Assembly: GCA_027625915.1 (NCBI GenBank)
Contig: JANTQA010000047.1
Coordinates: 8,060,001-8,124,000, forward strand
Source of the DNA: Anaeramoeba flamelloides
Taxonomy: Eukaryota > Metamonada > Anaeramoebidae
Reading direction: 5' to 3'
DNA: 64,000 bases
The position numbers were made by a program, and so were the translations under genes. Shown one piece after another: positions 12,316 to 23,568 of the stretch (its first letter is position 1; each line of letters starts with the position of its first letter). Under the pieces are notes generated by a model, which did not search any database, was not told where the DNA came from, and worked only from the letters and a program-made list of their open reading frames with translations.

Positions 12316-12391
12316 TTTATTAAAAAAGAATAAAAAAGAACAAAAAAGAACAAAAAAGAATAAAAAAGAATAAAAAAGAACAAAAAAGAAA
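12316..12391. repeat. 10-bp minisatellite (AAAAAAGAAY)n
   Basis: About seven tandem units of AAAAAAGAAT/AAAAAAGAAC follow a T17 run. The T or C at the last unit position varies irregularly. Confidence 0.9.
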
Positions 12392-13759
12392 TTAACATTG
12401 TTTTTTTCATTTCAATTATGAAACCATTTTGATCATCAAAAAGATAATTATATTAAAAATACATTATAACCAAGGACTTTTGGACAATAATTAATTCAAA
12501 GTTATTGTCAACCAAAATCAAATTAAAACAATTCAAATTTTGTCTTCAAAATTCAGGCATGAAGAACTTGATGAAATAATCTCTCAAAATTCTATTTTAA
12601 ATTTGATCTGAGAAGACTTTGTCTTTTTCCAAGCAAATAATCCGAAAAATATTATGGGGAAATTCAAATAAAAATTTTCATTTATTTTTTGGAATACGAC
12701 TGGATTAATAAAATCAAATTAGACCAATTAAAATTACTACCCAAAAGCTCAATAAGAAAGATAAACTAAAATTCACAAAATGTCATTTCTAATTGATTTA
12801 CACGAAGATCTTTAATGTTTTTTCAAATAACCAATAATTTGTAAAATAGTTTGAAACTGGAAATAAAAATGAACATTGATTAATTAATTTTGTCAAGATC
12901 TATGAGGTTTTATCAACAAAAAATGAAAAAAATATGAAGGAACTTGGAATAAAAATAATCATCGATCGAAGAAAAAATAACAGTATTAATCATCAAAATA
13001 TTGGGTATTAGCTTAAATAATTCCTGCCCAAAAATTCATCTCTTTAATGAAATAAACAGCAATTAAAATATTTTTATACAATTTAAAAAATAGGTAAAGA
13101 AATTCAATTTTCAACCATTTATTTATCTGTAAATTGATTTATTGGGGTCATCTTTTTGATGCGAAAGTATTTTAAGAATAATTTATTCTGTTTGGTTATT
13201 TTACCATGAATTACTTCTTTTCTCAAATTCTTTATTTTTTTTAATACCCAATATCAAAACAAAAAGATTTGTGATTAAGAATTTATAATTCATTAAACAA
13301 CCAACTAACTATGAATTCAAATAATCTAAATAGTTGATTTTTGAAACAAGATCTTTTAGAATTTAATTCAAAAAACATTTTACATTGATCGATTAAAGAT
13401 AATTTTTCGTCTTGATTCTGAAATTTTAATAGTTATAGTAATTATTTTTTCTATTTTAAAAATTCCTAATATTAAAAAAATATCCAAAATTTCTATTATA
13501 TTTTAGAATAATTCCCATTTCAAAATTTTAAACTCAACAAAATTCAATTTTTTTCTCAAATTATGGACTTTAAACATATATTAAAAAAATTAAAATTTTC
13601 AAAAAAAGATAATTAAAATAACAACTGGGAAATACAAAACTTAAAATTATTAGATAGAAATCTAAATCAGTTTAGAGAAACTCTAAAGATCAATAGCTCT
13701 GGATAGAAAGGCCAGGAATATTTAAAAATTATTAGGTATAATAACAATATAAATAAACA
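12392..13759. other. Intergenic sequence, no feature recognised
   Basis: AT-rich sequence without ORFs, RNA genes or repeats that I could match elsewhere in the window. Confidence 0.45.
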
Positions 13760-14632
13760 GCCGTGTCGTCAAGTGCCATGGAGTGCCTATCTTTTTTAGA
13801 ATTCAAAAGAATTGAATAAAATCTTTGGTTTTACTCAATTCTTTTAAATTTTGGAAAAGCTAACAGCGTTTTTTTTTTAATTTCAAAAATTTTCTTTTTA
13901 TTTCTCAAGTTAAAAAAAACCTAACCAAAAGTGCCGTAAAGTGTCGTAGAGTACCCTATCTTTTTTAGAATTCAAAAGAATTGAGTAAAATCTTTGATTT
14001 TACTCAATTCTTTTAAATTCCGGAAAAGCTAACGGCGGTTTTCTTGAGGTTTTCTGTTTTATTTGTTAAATCAAAAGATTTTCTTTAGATTTTTTTGAGT
14101 TTTATATTTATTTAGAAAATCAATAGATTGTCGAAATAAAATAAAAAACCTCAAAAAAAACCTAGAACACTTCACAAATAAACAGAAAACTCAAGAAAAC
14201 CTAAGAGCAAAAAATACATTAAAATAGAAGTGTTCTACTTCCAAATTAAAACTAAGAAATTTCACAAATTACCTAAACATATATTTTTGTGTATAGGACA
14301 AGAATAAAATTAAAAACAAAATCTTTCAATTTATGAAAAAAAAATTTCAACTTAGAAATAGATGAAGATATCGATTATTTTTTATGGGATCGTGTTGTCA
14401 AGTGCCGTAGAGTGCCTAGCTTTTCCAAAATTCAAAAGAATAGAGAAAAATCTTTGATTTTACTCAATTCTTTTAAATTCTGGAAAAGCTAAAGGCGGTT
14501 TTCTTGAAGTTTTCTGTTTTATTTGTTAAGTTAGGTTAGGTTTTTTTGAGTTTTCTATTTTTATGTGAAAAGTAAAAAAAACCTAACGAAAATCTATTGA
14601 TTTTACAAATAAACAGAAAATTAAAAAAAACC
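13760..14632. repeat. Family D hairpin repeat cluster (three units)
   Basis: Three units start near 13762, 13925 and 14390 with GTCAAGTGCC or AAGTGCCGTAAAGTG. Each continues into a hairpin in which ATTCAAAAGAATTGAGTAAA faces TTTACTCAATTCTTTTAAAT, ending GGAAAAGCTAACGGCGG. A second hairpin module (GAGGTTTTCTGTTTTATTTG facing AAATAAAACAGAAAACCTC-like sequence) follows. The units sit in tandem or nested. Confidence 0.75.
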
Positions 14633-14831
14633 TACAGTCAGTTTCACTTTTAAGGCACAAACTTTCAACGAAATTTAAGGCACAAAAAAATCTCAAATTA
14701 AAGCACAAAATTCAAATTCTAGTAAAAAAAAATTGTAAAAAAAAAATTCCAAATTTTGTACCTTAATTTGAGATTTTTTTGTGCCTTAAATTTCGTTGAA
14801 AGTTTGTGCCTTAAAAGTGAAACTGACTGTA
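14633..14831. mobile_element. Family A hairpin MITE, copy 4
   Basis: A 199 bp palindrome with TA at both ends, CAGTCAGTTTCACTTTTAAG at the left and its complement at the right. Inner decamers AAGGCACAAA are well preserved. It is inserted in a family D module: D-type sequence continues on both sides. Confidence 0.9.
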
Positions 14832-14914
14832 TTCAAGAAATTTTCTTTTTATTTCTAGGATTTAAAAAAAGCTAATGGCGGTTTTCCGGGATTCAAAAGA
14901 ATGGACAGACCTCG

Positions 14915-15605
14915 TTTTTTTTTTTTTTGGAAATTCTTAAATAATGAACCAATTTTTATATAATTTTATATTTGATTTTATTACCCCAAATACAACTACA
15001 ATTATAAGAAGAAAAATTCCAGGACTATCAGTTCTTCAAAATATTAATTAACGGGGTTTTAGTTTAAAATAATCCTATTCACCAATCTCAAAAAACATCC
15101 AATAATTTTTATTCTTAGATATCTGAAATAGTCCCTTTTTATATACTTTGTCAATCTCATCACAGTAAAAATCATTTTGAGTATTTTATTCAACTAAAAT
15201 TCAATTTATAAATTTATTTATCAAATCAAAAACCTCTTAAAAAATCAAATTAATTTTTTACAAATAAAAAAAAAATCAAAAGAAACTAAATTTCCAAAGA
15301 GAGATAATACAAATGATCTCCAAAACTCATACTCAACAACAATTCAAACATGACATACCTCTTTTAATATTGATTTCGTTTTGGAATATTTCAAAGATGA
15401 GAGGAATTATTACCCAATTAAGAAACATTAACAATTTAAAATGAGAGAATAACTTCGTTTGGCTTCAAAAAACTAACCACTCTAATGATCAGAACTTTAA
15501 TAAAAAGAAACACACCTAAACATTCTTCTCTTAACAAAAATAATAAATTGCTTCCAACCATAGGAAAATTGAAAACAAATTTTTAATCGAGGAGGATTTA
15601 ATCAC
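14915..15605. repeat. Family G dispersed repeat, copy 1
   Basis: It matches 30195-31505 in the same orientation, with landmarks CACCAATCTCAAAAAACATC, then ATTCTTAGATATC, then CATTCYTCTCTTAACAAAAA. The second copy has an extra block of roughly 600 bp with family D sequence after the ATTCTTAGATATC landmark. No ORF is seen, so this is a non-coding repeat of unknown type. Confidence 0.65.
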
Positions 15606-16375
15606 TCAAAACCAATAATTTACCCAATTCTTTCAAATTCTGGAAAACCTTACGATAATTAAAAGCTGTTTTTTTTTTTTACAATAAGAAATAAACCAAA
15701 AATTTATGAAATTTTCTTTTTATTTCTAGCATTAAAAAAAAACTTAACAGCTGTTAGAGGAAATTAATTTCTCGATCAGCGAAAGAATAAAAAAAAAAAA
15801 AAAATTGATTTTTTTAATCTAAAGTATTGTGTGTTAATAATCTGTTTTTTTTTTGAAAAAACAAAATAAAAAAAAAAAATTCAAATTTTTTAAAAATAAT
15901 CTAAAAAAGAACTTCTGAGGAAATACCGAATTAGGACCATAAATTAATTGGGATTTTAACAGTTATTTATAATATTTTTAAAAAAGAAAAAAAAATAATT
16001 ATCAATCAAAAAAGAATAAATAATGTTTTCAAAAAATTTTGAGAGAGTTAATAAAAAAATCCATTGGATTTATTGTTAAGAGTTAGACAAAACTTCATCT
16101 TATCTATTAAAGAGAGAATCTTGAAGTGATTAAATTTGAGATTTTTAATTTAAAGAATATCTAAATAGATAGAATTATCAGAAGTATTTGAATCTTAATT
16201 GAATCTTCTAACAAAAAAAAAAAAGAAAGAATAAAAAATGAAGAAGAGGGGAGAAAAAGATAGAAAGAAAAGGATGAAGAGTGGAAAAAAATAAAGAGGT
16301 TTAGTATAATTGTAATAAGAAGCCAGACATTTTCTGGTTTAAACATATGTGCCAATGGGTTTTATTTTGTCTCGC
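15606..16375. other. Intergenic sequence with a family D fragment
   Basis: A diverged family D piece (CCAATTCTTTCAAATTCTGG and TTTCTTTTTATTTCTAG) lies at about 15620-15745. The rest is A/T homopolymer-rich sequence without recognisable genes. Confidence 0.45.
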
Positions 16376-16530
16376 GCTAGAAAAAAAATGCCTGGGTAAA
16401 TTTGTTGAAATTTAATTAAAAATTTAATTGATCGATCAAATATTAGATACCATCAACTAATTTTATTTTAGGATTTTCTATTTAAAGAACATAACTTTAA
16501 TTTAATACCAACCATTCAAACATTTCATCG
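16376..16530. repeat. Family F dispersed repeat, copy 1
   Basis: The stretch GATCGATCAAATATTAGATA, then CAACTAATTTTATT, TTCTATTT and TTTAATTTAATACCAACC, matches 59030-59210. Both copies begin just after a GCGCTA motif. Confidence 0.6.
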
Positions 16531-19500
16531 ATTGAATAATAAATAAACTTTGCTTCTGTTAAAATGACCTGAAATTTATTTTCAAATATCAATTATTTTT
16601 TAGAATTGAATTTTGAAAAGCAAATCAGAAATAAGGAGAATAATACACATCAGAGAATAATTGGTATTCCTCTGAAATAAAACTAAAAAATAATATTTAT
16701 TTTCACAAAAATTAAAAAACTCGAAATTCTGAGTGATATTATCATTGAAAAAAACAACAAAGATCTTATTGATATTTAATTGAAGACCAAGTAAAAGTCC
16801 AATAGAAATAAAAATAAAATTTCTCAACAATCATCTTCGCTATTTCAACAACATTGAAATAACTTTTTTTACCCGGTAACATATAGATTTTGCAAAAAAA
16901 AAAAAATTGCAAAACAATTAAAAAAATGACAAAAAAAAGTAAAAATGAAAAAAAAAATTTTTCAATTTTGGAATTTCCAAGATTTATTTATCCTTCAAAT
17001 ATACATTTGTCCACTTTAAATACATATAATTCATCTCTAAAAACTAGACAACCTTGGACTGTAAAAAGTGTTTCGGTATTTCTGAAACAATGGGCATTTT
17101 TTTACCTTTCATAAAAAATCCTCTTTGTTAGTATATCTATTTGTTAATTAACATTATTAATTTTAGTAGAATTATTAATATCCATTGAACAAACATTCAT
17201 TATATTTATTTGAAAATATGTCCAATAAAAGATTTACAAAGTATGAAAAAAAATCTTTTTTTGGGAGAAAACAAATATAGTCAAATTTCAATAAAAAATG
17301 ACAATTAAACAAGGATTCAAATTATTTTTTAAACAACACGATAATACCTAAAAACTTTCAATACTATTATGAATTTTTTGTCTAACCTACCCCTTTTGAA
17401 AACAATTTTCAATTGAAAAAAAAGTAAAAATTAATAGATCAATTTTTCGAACCTAAAAAATATCATCTAAAATCAAGATCAGAAATTTTAATTTCTTTGA
17501 TTTATATAATGTCATAATAACAAACCAATTGAATTATTATTATAATTCAATAAATAGCTGTAAAGGGTTTTGTATATTTAAATAGTCTTGTAAAAATTGA
17601 GTTTAAAAAAGGTATTTAAAAGTGAATATACACAACTTTTTTTGAAATAGTTTATTCTAAATTATTTATCGATTAAACAATTTGATAGAACCAAAAAAAA
17701 AATATTTGAGTTTATCTATTTAAAAGAAAACAACTTCAACCGAATGCCAGTCTATTTTTTTTCGTTGACGGAAACAAGTTTCTTAATCGAAAAGGGAAAT
17801 AAAAACATAAAACAAAAAAATTATTTTGAAAAAAGGGATTTAGGATATTTAGCAAAAATATCACAAAAGATGAAAATAAAATAGAGATGAATATTAAATA
17901 GTCTTTAACCCAAATCACAACATTTTTTTTAGATATCATAGAAATTTTCCAACAAACAAGTTACCATATTTTTTTTCAAATGTTTCTAAATGTTATTTTT
18001 TAAAACATACCATGATAGTAATATATTTATACCATTTTTAGATTTTGAAGACTTTCAACAATAATTTTTGACCCATTGAGTAAAAATTAAAACTATTTTA
18101 CAAAGAAATAAATATATTTTCGATAGTTTTATCTTATATTTATAATTTATTTTTGAAATTAATATTATTATTACAAAATAAAATATGTTTTCCGAACACT
18201 ACTTTTAATAAAATAAATCATTCAGCTAATATTATTATTTTTAAAAAAAACTTTTGATTTGAGAAATTTAATATAAATATTTTTCTATAAATATATATAA
18301 TAAATATAATATAACTCTAAAAAAGTTGAAGATAATAATATTGTTATAGTGGAAAACTTTTAAGAGATCATTGTGCTCTTCGGCACTCTTTTTTTAAAAT
18401 TTAGAGGTATTTTTATATTCACTTTTTATTTTGATAAAAAAAGAATTAGGTATAAAAAAAAAAACTTTAAGAATGTTATAGTTATTTTATAAGGGTTTTA
18501 CTTTTTTTTTTTTTTTTTTTTCTTTATTCATTTGATATGAATTCATATCATAATCCACAATAAATTTAAATAATTATTTTGGTTAATTTAATCAAAAATA
18601 TTGTACAGTTAATAGAAATTTTATAAAAAACACTTCATTTGGTGATTATTAATTGGAAATGGGAAAAATCCTATTTCTTTGTTTTAAATAACTTTTTAAA
18701 TCAAATAGTGTTTTTTTGATATGATCGAAAACTTATCAATATCATACTTTTCAATAAAAATTATTTTCTATTTTTTAGAAAAAAAAGGAGAGAAGTTACA
18801 ATTTGTAAGCTGATTACAAAATAGCAGAAAATGAACATTACACATTAGTAAAAAAAATCAATTTTTTTTTTTCATTAAACAAAGTCAATTTTTGATGAAT
18901 ATTCAAAAGCATTCATTGTTTAGAACACTCTTTAGATGCGATATTTTATCATTGATAAATTCCATATTATTTATTAACAAATGAGGAACAGGGACAGTGT
19001 GGTGATATATCCGGAACCCCTATCATGATTTTGGCCTTTTTGAAAAAAAAAAAAACAAGATTTGTTTTCAATAGAGCTAATGTATCATTTATCTTCAATT
19101 TTTTTATGATTCAAATACAAGAAAAAGATTATTTGAAGAGTGAGTATTTTAAATTATATCATATCTATTTTAGAATTAAGTAGAAGAATGCAACCAAGAT
19201 GCAAAATAATCAAAATAAAGAACAAAAAAAACCTAATATAACACAAAACAAGATTAGTCATAATGATATACAATCTTTTTTTATCTATAAAATAATAATA
19301 ATATAAAAATTTAATATACTATATTCAAGAATTGTACCTTGAAAAAAAATTTTTTTTCTTTCATTATTTTGTTAATTCGGACAATTCATTAAAAAAAATA
19401 TCATTGATTATTTTTTATTTCTTTGTTTTTTTCTGATAATTTTTTGATTTTTTTTAAATTAAATCCTCCACGTTCCAAAATTGAAGAGTAATACTTTACG

Positions 19501-20465
19501 TTTTAGATGTTCAACTATTTCCTGTGACAATTCTTTGTTTTGATCTCTCTCCAAACCCAATATCATCATCTCTATTCTATTTCGAGGATGGTATTAATCT
19601 TCGTTCTTAGAACTCCTCAATCTCATCTTAGATCACTTCAAATCAGATCAAATGATTTTCATTCTTTTAGGCCAAACCCAAATTATGAAAAGGGGATTAT
19701 TTCGAAATCAAAATATTGAAGAAAGTTATTTTTCAATTTAAAAGACATTGGATTGATGTATCAATCTTCAAATTTTGTCTTGAAAAGTACAAGAATATTC
19801 ACTTCATTGTTTACTATTTTGTACTAAAACTAATATCATTTTTATAAGTTAAGATTAATAAATATTACTATTTTTCAAATAATACTGTTGATATAAAGTT
19901 GAACCAGAGAGAAATTCTCTGATTTACCTTAAATAGTAACAATGTTTTATTTTATAAAATTTATAGGAAAATATTACTGTAGTCAAAATAAAGCTTTCAA
20001 AAAAATTTAATGCGTGTTTCAAAATAAAAAGCGTGTTTTTTTGTTATAGAAAACTTATCCATTAAACTATCAAAGAAACCAATAAAAAACACTAAAAAAT
20101 ATGGTATTGGTTTCTTAAAGTTCTATTATTTAAAAAGAAATTCGAAAAATTAAGGATCAAATTGTATAATTTCTCTCAAAAAATAGAGTAAATTTTTAAA
20201 AACAAAAAAATTGAGAAAAATGTGAGAATATTATGAAAAATTTTCAACTAATTGTTTTCCTAATTTAAATTTTACTGAAAATAACCAGACATTTACTTTC
20301 AAAATTGATTTGAGCTTAGGTATACTATTTGGTAGTAGATTGGATGTTGGCTTGGTACAAGAAGAAAAAAAAACACGGGCAATATTTTGAAACACTGATT
20401 ATAGTGTTTGTGAAAGCATTATTTTGATCACTTTAATCCCTTAAAAGAAAAAACGAAAAAAGTAT
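16531..20465. other. Long intergenic region
   Basis: About 3.9 kb with no gene I can support. Short open frames here (16600-16830, 17736-17939) have no family signature and low-complexity composition. A T19 run lies near 18503. A more balanced patch at 19450-19680 holds a short minus-strand ORF, listed separately. Confidence 0.45.
19459..19569 (-). CDS. Possible small ORF or terminal exon fragment
   Basis: Minus-strand frame from ATG ATG (19569) to TAA (19459-19461), 36 residues: MMILGLERDQNKELSQEIVE followed by a short HLKRK..FNFGTWRI end. The patch is richer in G and C than its surroundings, and the peptide has a helical, coding-like composition. It could be the last exon of a gene, a relic, or chance. 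I recognise no family. Confidence 0.2.
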   Translation of the reverse strand: MMILGLERDQNKELSQEIVEHLKRKVLLFNFGTWRI

Positions 20466-20664
20466 GACCTCAGTTCCACTTTCAAGACTCAAACTTTATA
20501 CGAAATTTAAGGCACAAAAAAAATCTGAAATTAAGGTACAAAATTCCAATTCTGAAAAATAACGTGTAAAAAAATAAATTCCAAAAAATATGCATTAATT
20601 TGAGATTTTTCTGTGACTTAAATTTCTTTCAAAAGCTTGTGTCTTGAAAGTGGAACTGACAGTA
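20466..20664. mobile_element. Family A hairpin MITE, copy 5 (degenerate)
   Basis: Left end CTCAGTTCCACTTTCAAG and right end CTTGAAAGTGGAACTGACAG, with A-family decamers between. The left terminus is damaged (GACCTCAGTT instead of TACAGTCAGTT) and the inner arms have several mismatches: an old copy about 390 bp before the gelsolin-like gene. Confidence 0.8.
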
Positions 20665-21052
20665 AGGATTTGGGTTTTTCCCAAATTTATTCTCAATTTA
20701 AATAATAAATGAAAATAATTTTGAAACAGAAGAAACAATATACAAATAATTCCATAAACAGTTCTGATTTTATAATACTTTTCGGAAACCAGAATTGTAA
20801 CATATTAAATTTTGATGGACGAGATAAAAAAGATTTTTTAAAAAAGTGAGAGAAAAAGACTCGAAAAACGAACAAAGTATTACATCGTTAACAATTCAAG
20901 ATCTTAACATTATTTTTTAATTGATATTTTGATTTATTAAATAAAGGTTTGAAAATTCTTATTTTGAGAAGAAAAGACATTTTTTTCATATTTTGCTTTT
21001 CTGAACAAAAAACTTTTATTGGAAACATAATTGATAAAATTGTTCTCCCAAG

Positions 21053-23568
21053 ATGAGCCAACAACTGTCAATTGAATTAAGTTCAATTATCGAAGAGTTT
21101 ACTAATGAAGATTTGTTTCAAAAAGAAAAAGAAATTGTTTTTTCTGAAGAATCTTTCGATTTAAGTTCTGACTTCTCGTTCTCTGATGAAGGTGATCTTG
21201 ATGAAGAAAATTTAGGAACTATTTTAAACGATATTGGGATTCAAAAAGAAAACAACGACATGGATCACAAACCATTTAAAAACGAAAACCAAATCCACCA
21301 ATTATTCAAAGAAGTTTCGTTATTAAAGAAACAATTAGATGAAAAAAAAAAAGATCAAAATGAAAAAGAAGAAGAAAAGTGGAAAACTATTCAAAAATTA
21401 AAAAAAGATAACCTTTTGCTTCAAGAGAGAATTCAGAAAATGGATCAACAAGTCAGTAAGATTTTATTTATTTTTTCAAAAGAATCAAATTTGTGAAAAA
21501 ATAGTGGCTATAGGCTAAAACAAACAAACAACAAATAAACAAAAAAAAATACAATTTATGCTCCTGAATAAAATCATTTTCAAAAAGTTTGGATCCACAA
21601 GTTTTTGAAAAGTGTTCTTAAAACTGTTTCAACTAAACAGTTTGTGTAATATAATTTTTAAAAATCATTATTCCTCGCAATTTTCAAATGTCCCAAAACA
21701 ACAAAAATTTAATTTTTAACCCCTTTTTTTTTTTCTTGGAATTCTCAAACCAAACATCATCACAATAAACAAAAAAAAAAAAAATAGATCACTCTCCAAG
21801 AAGAGGAAGAAAAAAACAAATTAAATCTTTAAAAGATCGATCTTTTAGCACATCAAGATTGCATTCTGAAGAATATTCACGCCGTCCACTACCAACAAAA
21901 AGGAAAATCAAGCCTCTACCAAAAAGAAACAAACGTATCCGATCTTCAAGAACAAGAGAATCAAAAAAAAAAATGTATTTAAAAGAAACAGAACGAATGA
22001 ACCTAAAGAGAAATTCACAAAGAAAACGAAAAGCAACAGCAACTGGTGTTCCAAAAAAGTCTCGAGTTAATGAAACCAAAAAAAAAAAAGTTGTTAAAAA
22101 AAGGATTTTAAGAATCAAAAAAAAGAAAGAATACACACCTAAAAAAAAACCGTCACAAAACAAACAAAAAAGCACCAAACAAAGAAATGGAATTAAAACA
22201 AGGTTAACAAGTAATAATAGTGGGGAGTCAGGGAGGGCTGCAAGAAGTGGAATAGGAAATAAAAAGTCTCCGTATTCTCAGCAAAGATCTAATAGTCTGT
22301 CTGCATATGGGAAATTTTACCATAATAAAAAAACAAGAAACCAATTCGCCAAACAAAAAAAAAATTCAAATGTTAAAACTACAAAAGCGATTAACAAAAA
22401 CTCACAAAACGCAAGAAAAGTGCAGAAAAAAATAAAAAAAGATCTGAACAAGAACAAACACAAGACTGAGAGAAAGAAAAAGAACAAGAGCAAACACAAG
22501 AGCGAGAGTGAGAGTGATATTAAGAGTGAGAATGAGATTAAGAGTGAGAGCGATATGGATATACAAGAAATTATTCAAACAATTTGGGAAATATTTGGAT
22601 CAAAAATAAATGAATTAAAAAAAGGAGAATTAACAAATATCCAACAACTTGAATCCAAAAACTGTTATTTAATTCAAACTAACAAAAAAACAATTTTTCT
22701 ATGGAGAGGTGAAAAATCAAATGGTAAGTGTAGAGTCGCTGCAAGCAAACACACAAATTTTCTAATTAAAAATAAATCAAAATTTAAAGGTTTCTCAATT
22801 TCGAAGCAAATAGACAGCAACGAAGATGAAGCATTTTTAAAACTATTTATGCAAGATAATGAGAATCAAAATATACCCCTCAGAAAAAAAAACAATGATC
22901 CTAATTCACCAGATATTCAAAAATTAAAAAAATCACTTGAACGTTTGAAGCAAATTGATCAAACAACAATTAGCCATAAATTTAACAACAATGATGACGT
23001 TGATGATGATAATGTTAAGACTAATGATATTGATGATATTGATGATAATGATGATAATGATAATGGTGATGATGAAATTGATATTCAACCCTTAGAGAAC
23101 GAAGAATTAAAACCATTTGAAGGACTCGCATTTGAAATTCAAGTTCTGAATTCATCAAAAAATGTTGTATGCGATGGTCAAATTGAAATTAATAATGAAA
23201 AATTATTAATTAGATCATCACTATTAAATTTTATGATTAAAGGTATTCAGAATACTAAGCTTTTATTACATAAAAAATTCGATTTAAGGCTATGCTTAAA
23301 AATCAAATCAGATTTGCAGTTTATTTTTAAGGTGAATGAAACAGAATTTCGGGATCAGATTGAGAACATTTATAAAAAATTACCAATTGTTCCTACAATA
23401 TTATATACAAATAACCGATTATTTGCTCAAACGGGTGAAATAAAAATAATCGAAACTTCTAATATTAATATTAAAGAAAAATTAGATACAAATTCTGAAA
23501 ATTTAAATGCAAGTAACGCATTTACCAAATCTGAAAAAGATATAAAACCCAAACTAAAAAAAAATTAA
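21053..23568 (+). CDS. Gelsolin-repeat-like protein, two exons
   Basis: Exon 1 (21053-21455) and exon 2 (21788-23568) join in phase 1 to a 727-residue protein ending in TAA. Residues 1-134 are acidic then coiled-coil (LFKEVSLLKKQLDEKKK...). About 135-360 is a strongly basic, low-complexity Lys/Arg/Ser region with SESD repeats. A gelsolin-type repeat follows at about 380-470: QQLESKNCYLIQTNKKTIFL, WRGEKSN, and FSISKQIDSNEDEAFLKLF fit the family's D-cYiid-..-ifvWrGkkSn...-E...F pattern. An Asp/Asn-rich linker precedes a second folded-looking segment (FEIQVLNSSKNVVCDGQIEI ... KVNETEFRDQIENIYKKL) that may be PH-like, though I cannot assign it. Gelsolin repeats bind actin and often Ca2+; a role in cytoskeleton control is inference. 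The intron explains why the second frame lacks an ATG at its true beginning. Confidence 0.65.
21456..21787 (+). other. Intron in the gelsolin-like gene
   Basis: Donor GTAAGATT follows CAAGTCA; the acceptor is an A-run ending TAG before ATCACTCTCC. The exon 1 length (403) leaves one base, and exon 2 supplies the two bases needed for its frame, giving an Asn codon at the join. An alternative donor, GTCAGT at 21452, would break the frame. At 332 bp it is longer than the other introns in the window. Confidence 0.7.

Noticed and set aside
21859-23568. Separate gene starting at ATG 21859
   Set aside because: The frame is open upstream to a good AG acceptor at 21787 whose phase matches the donor at 21456, so it is exon 2 of one gene.
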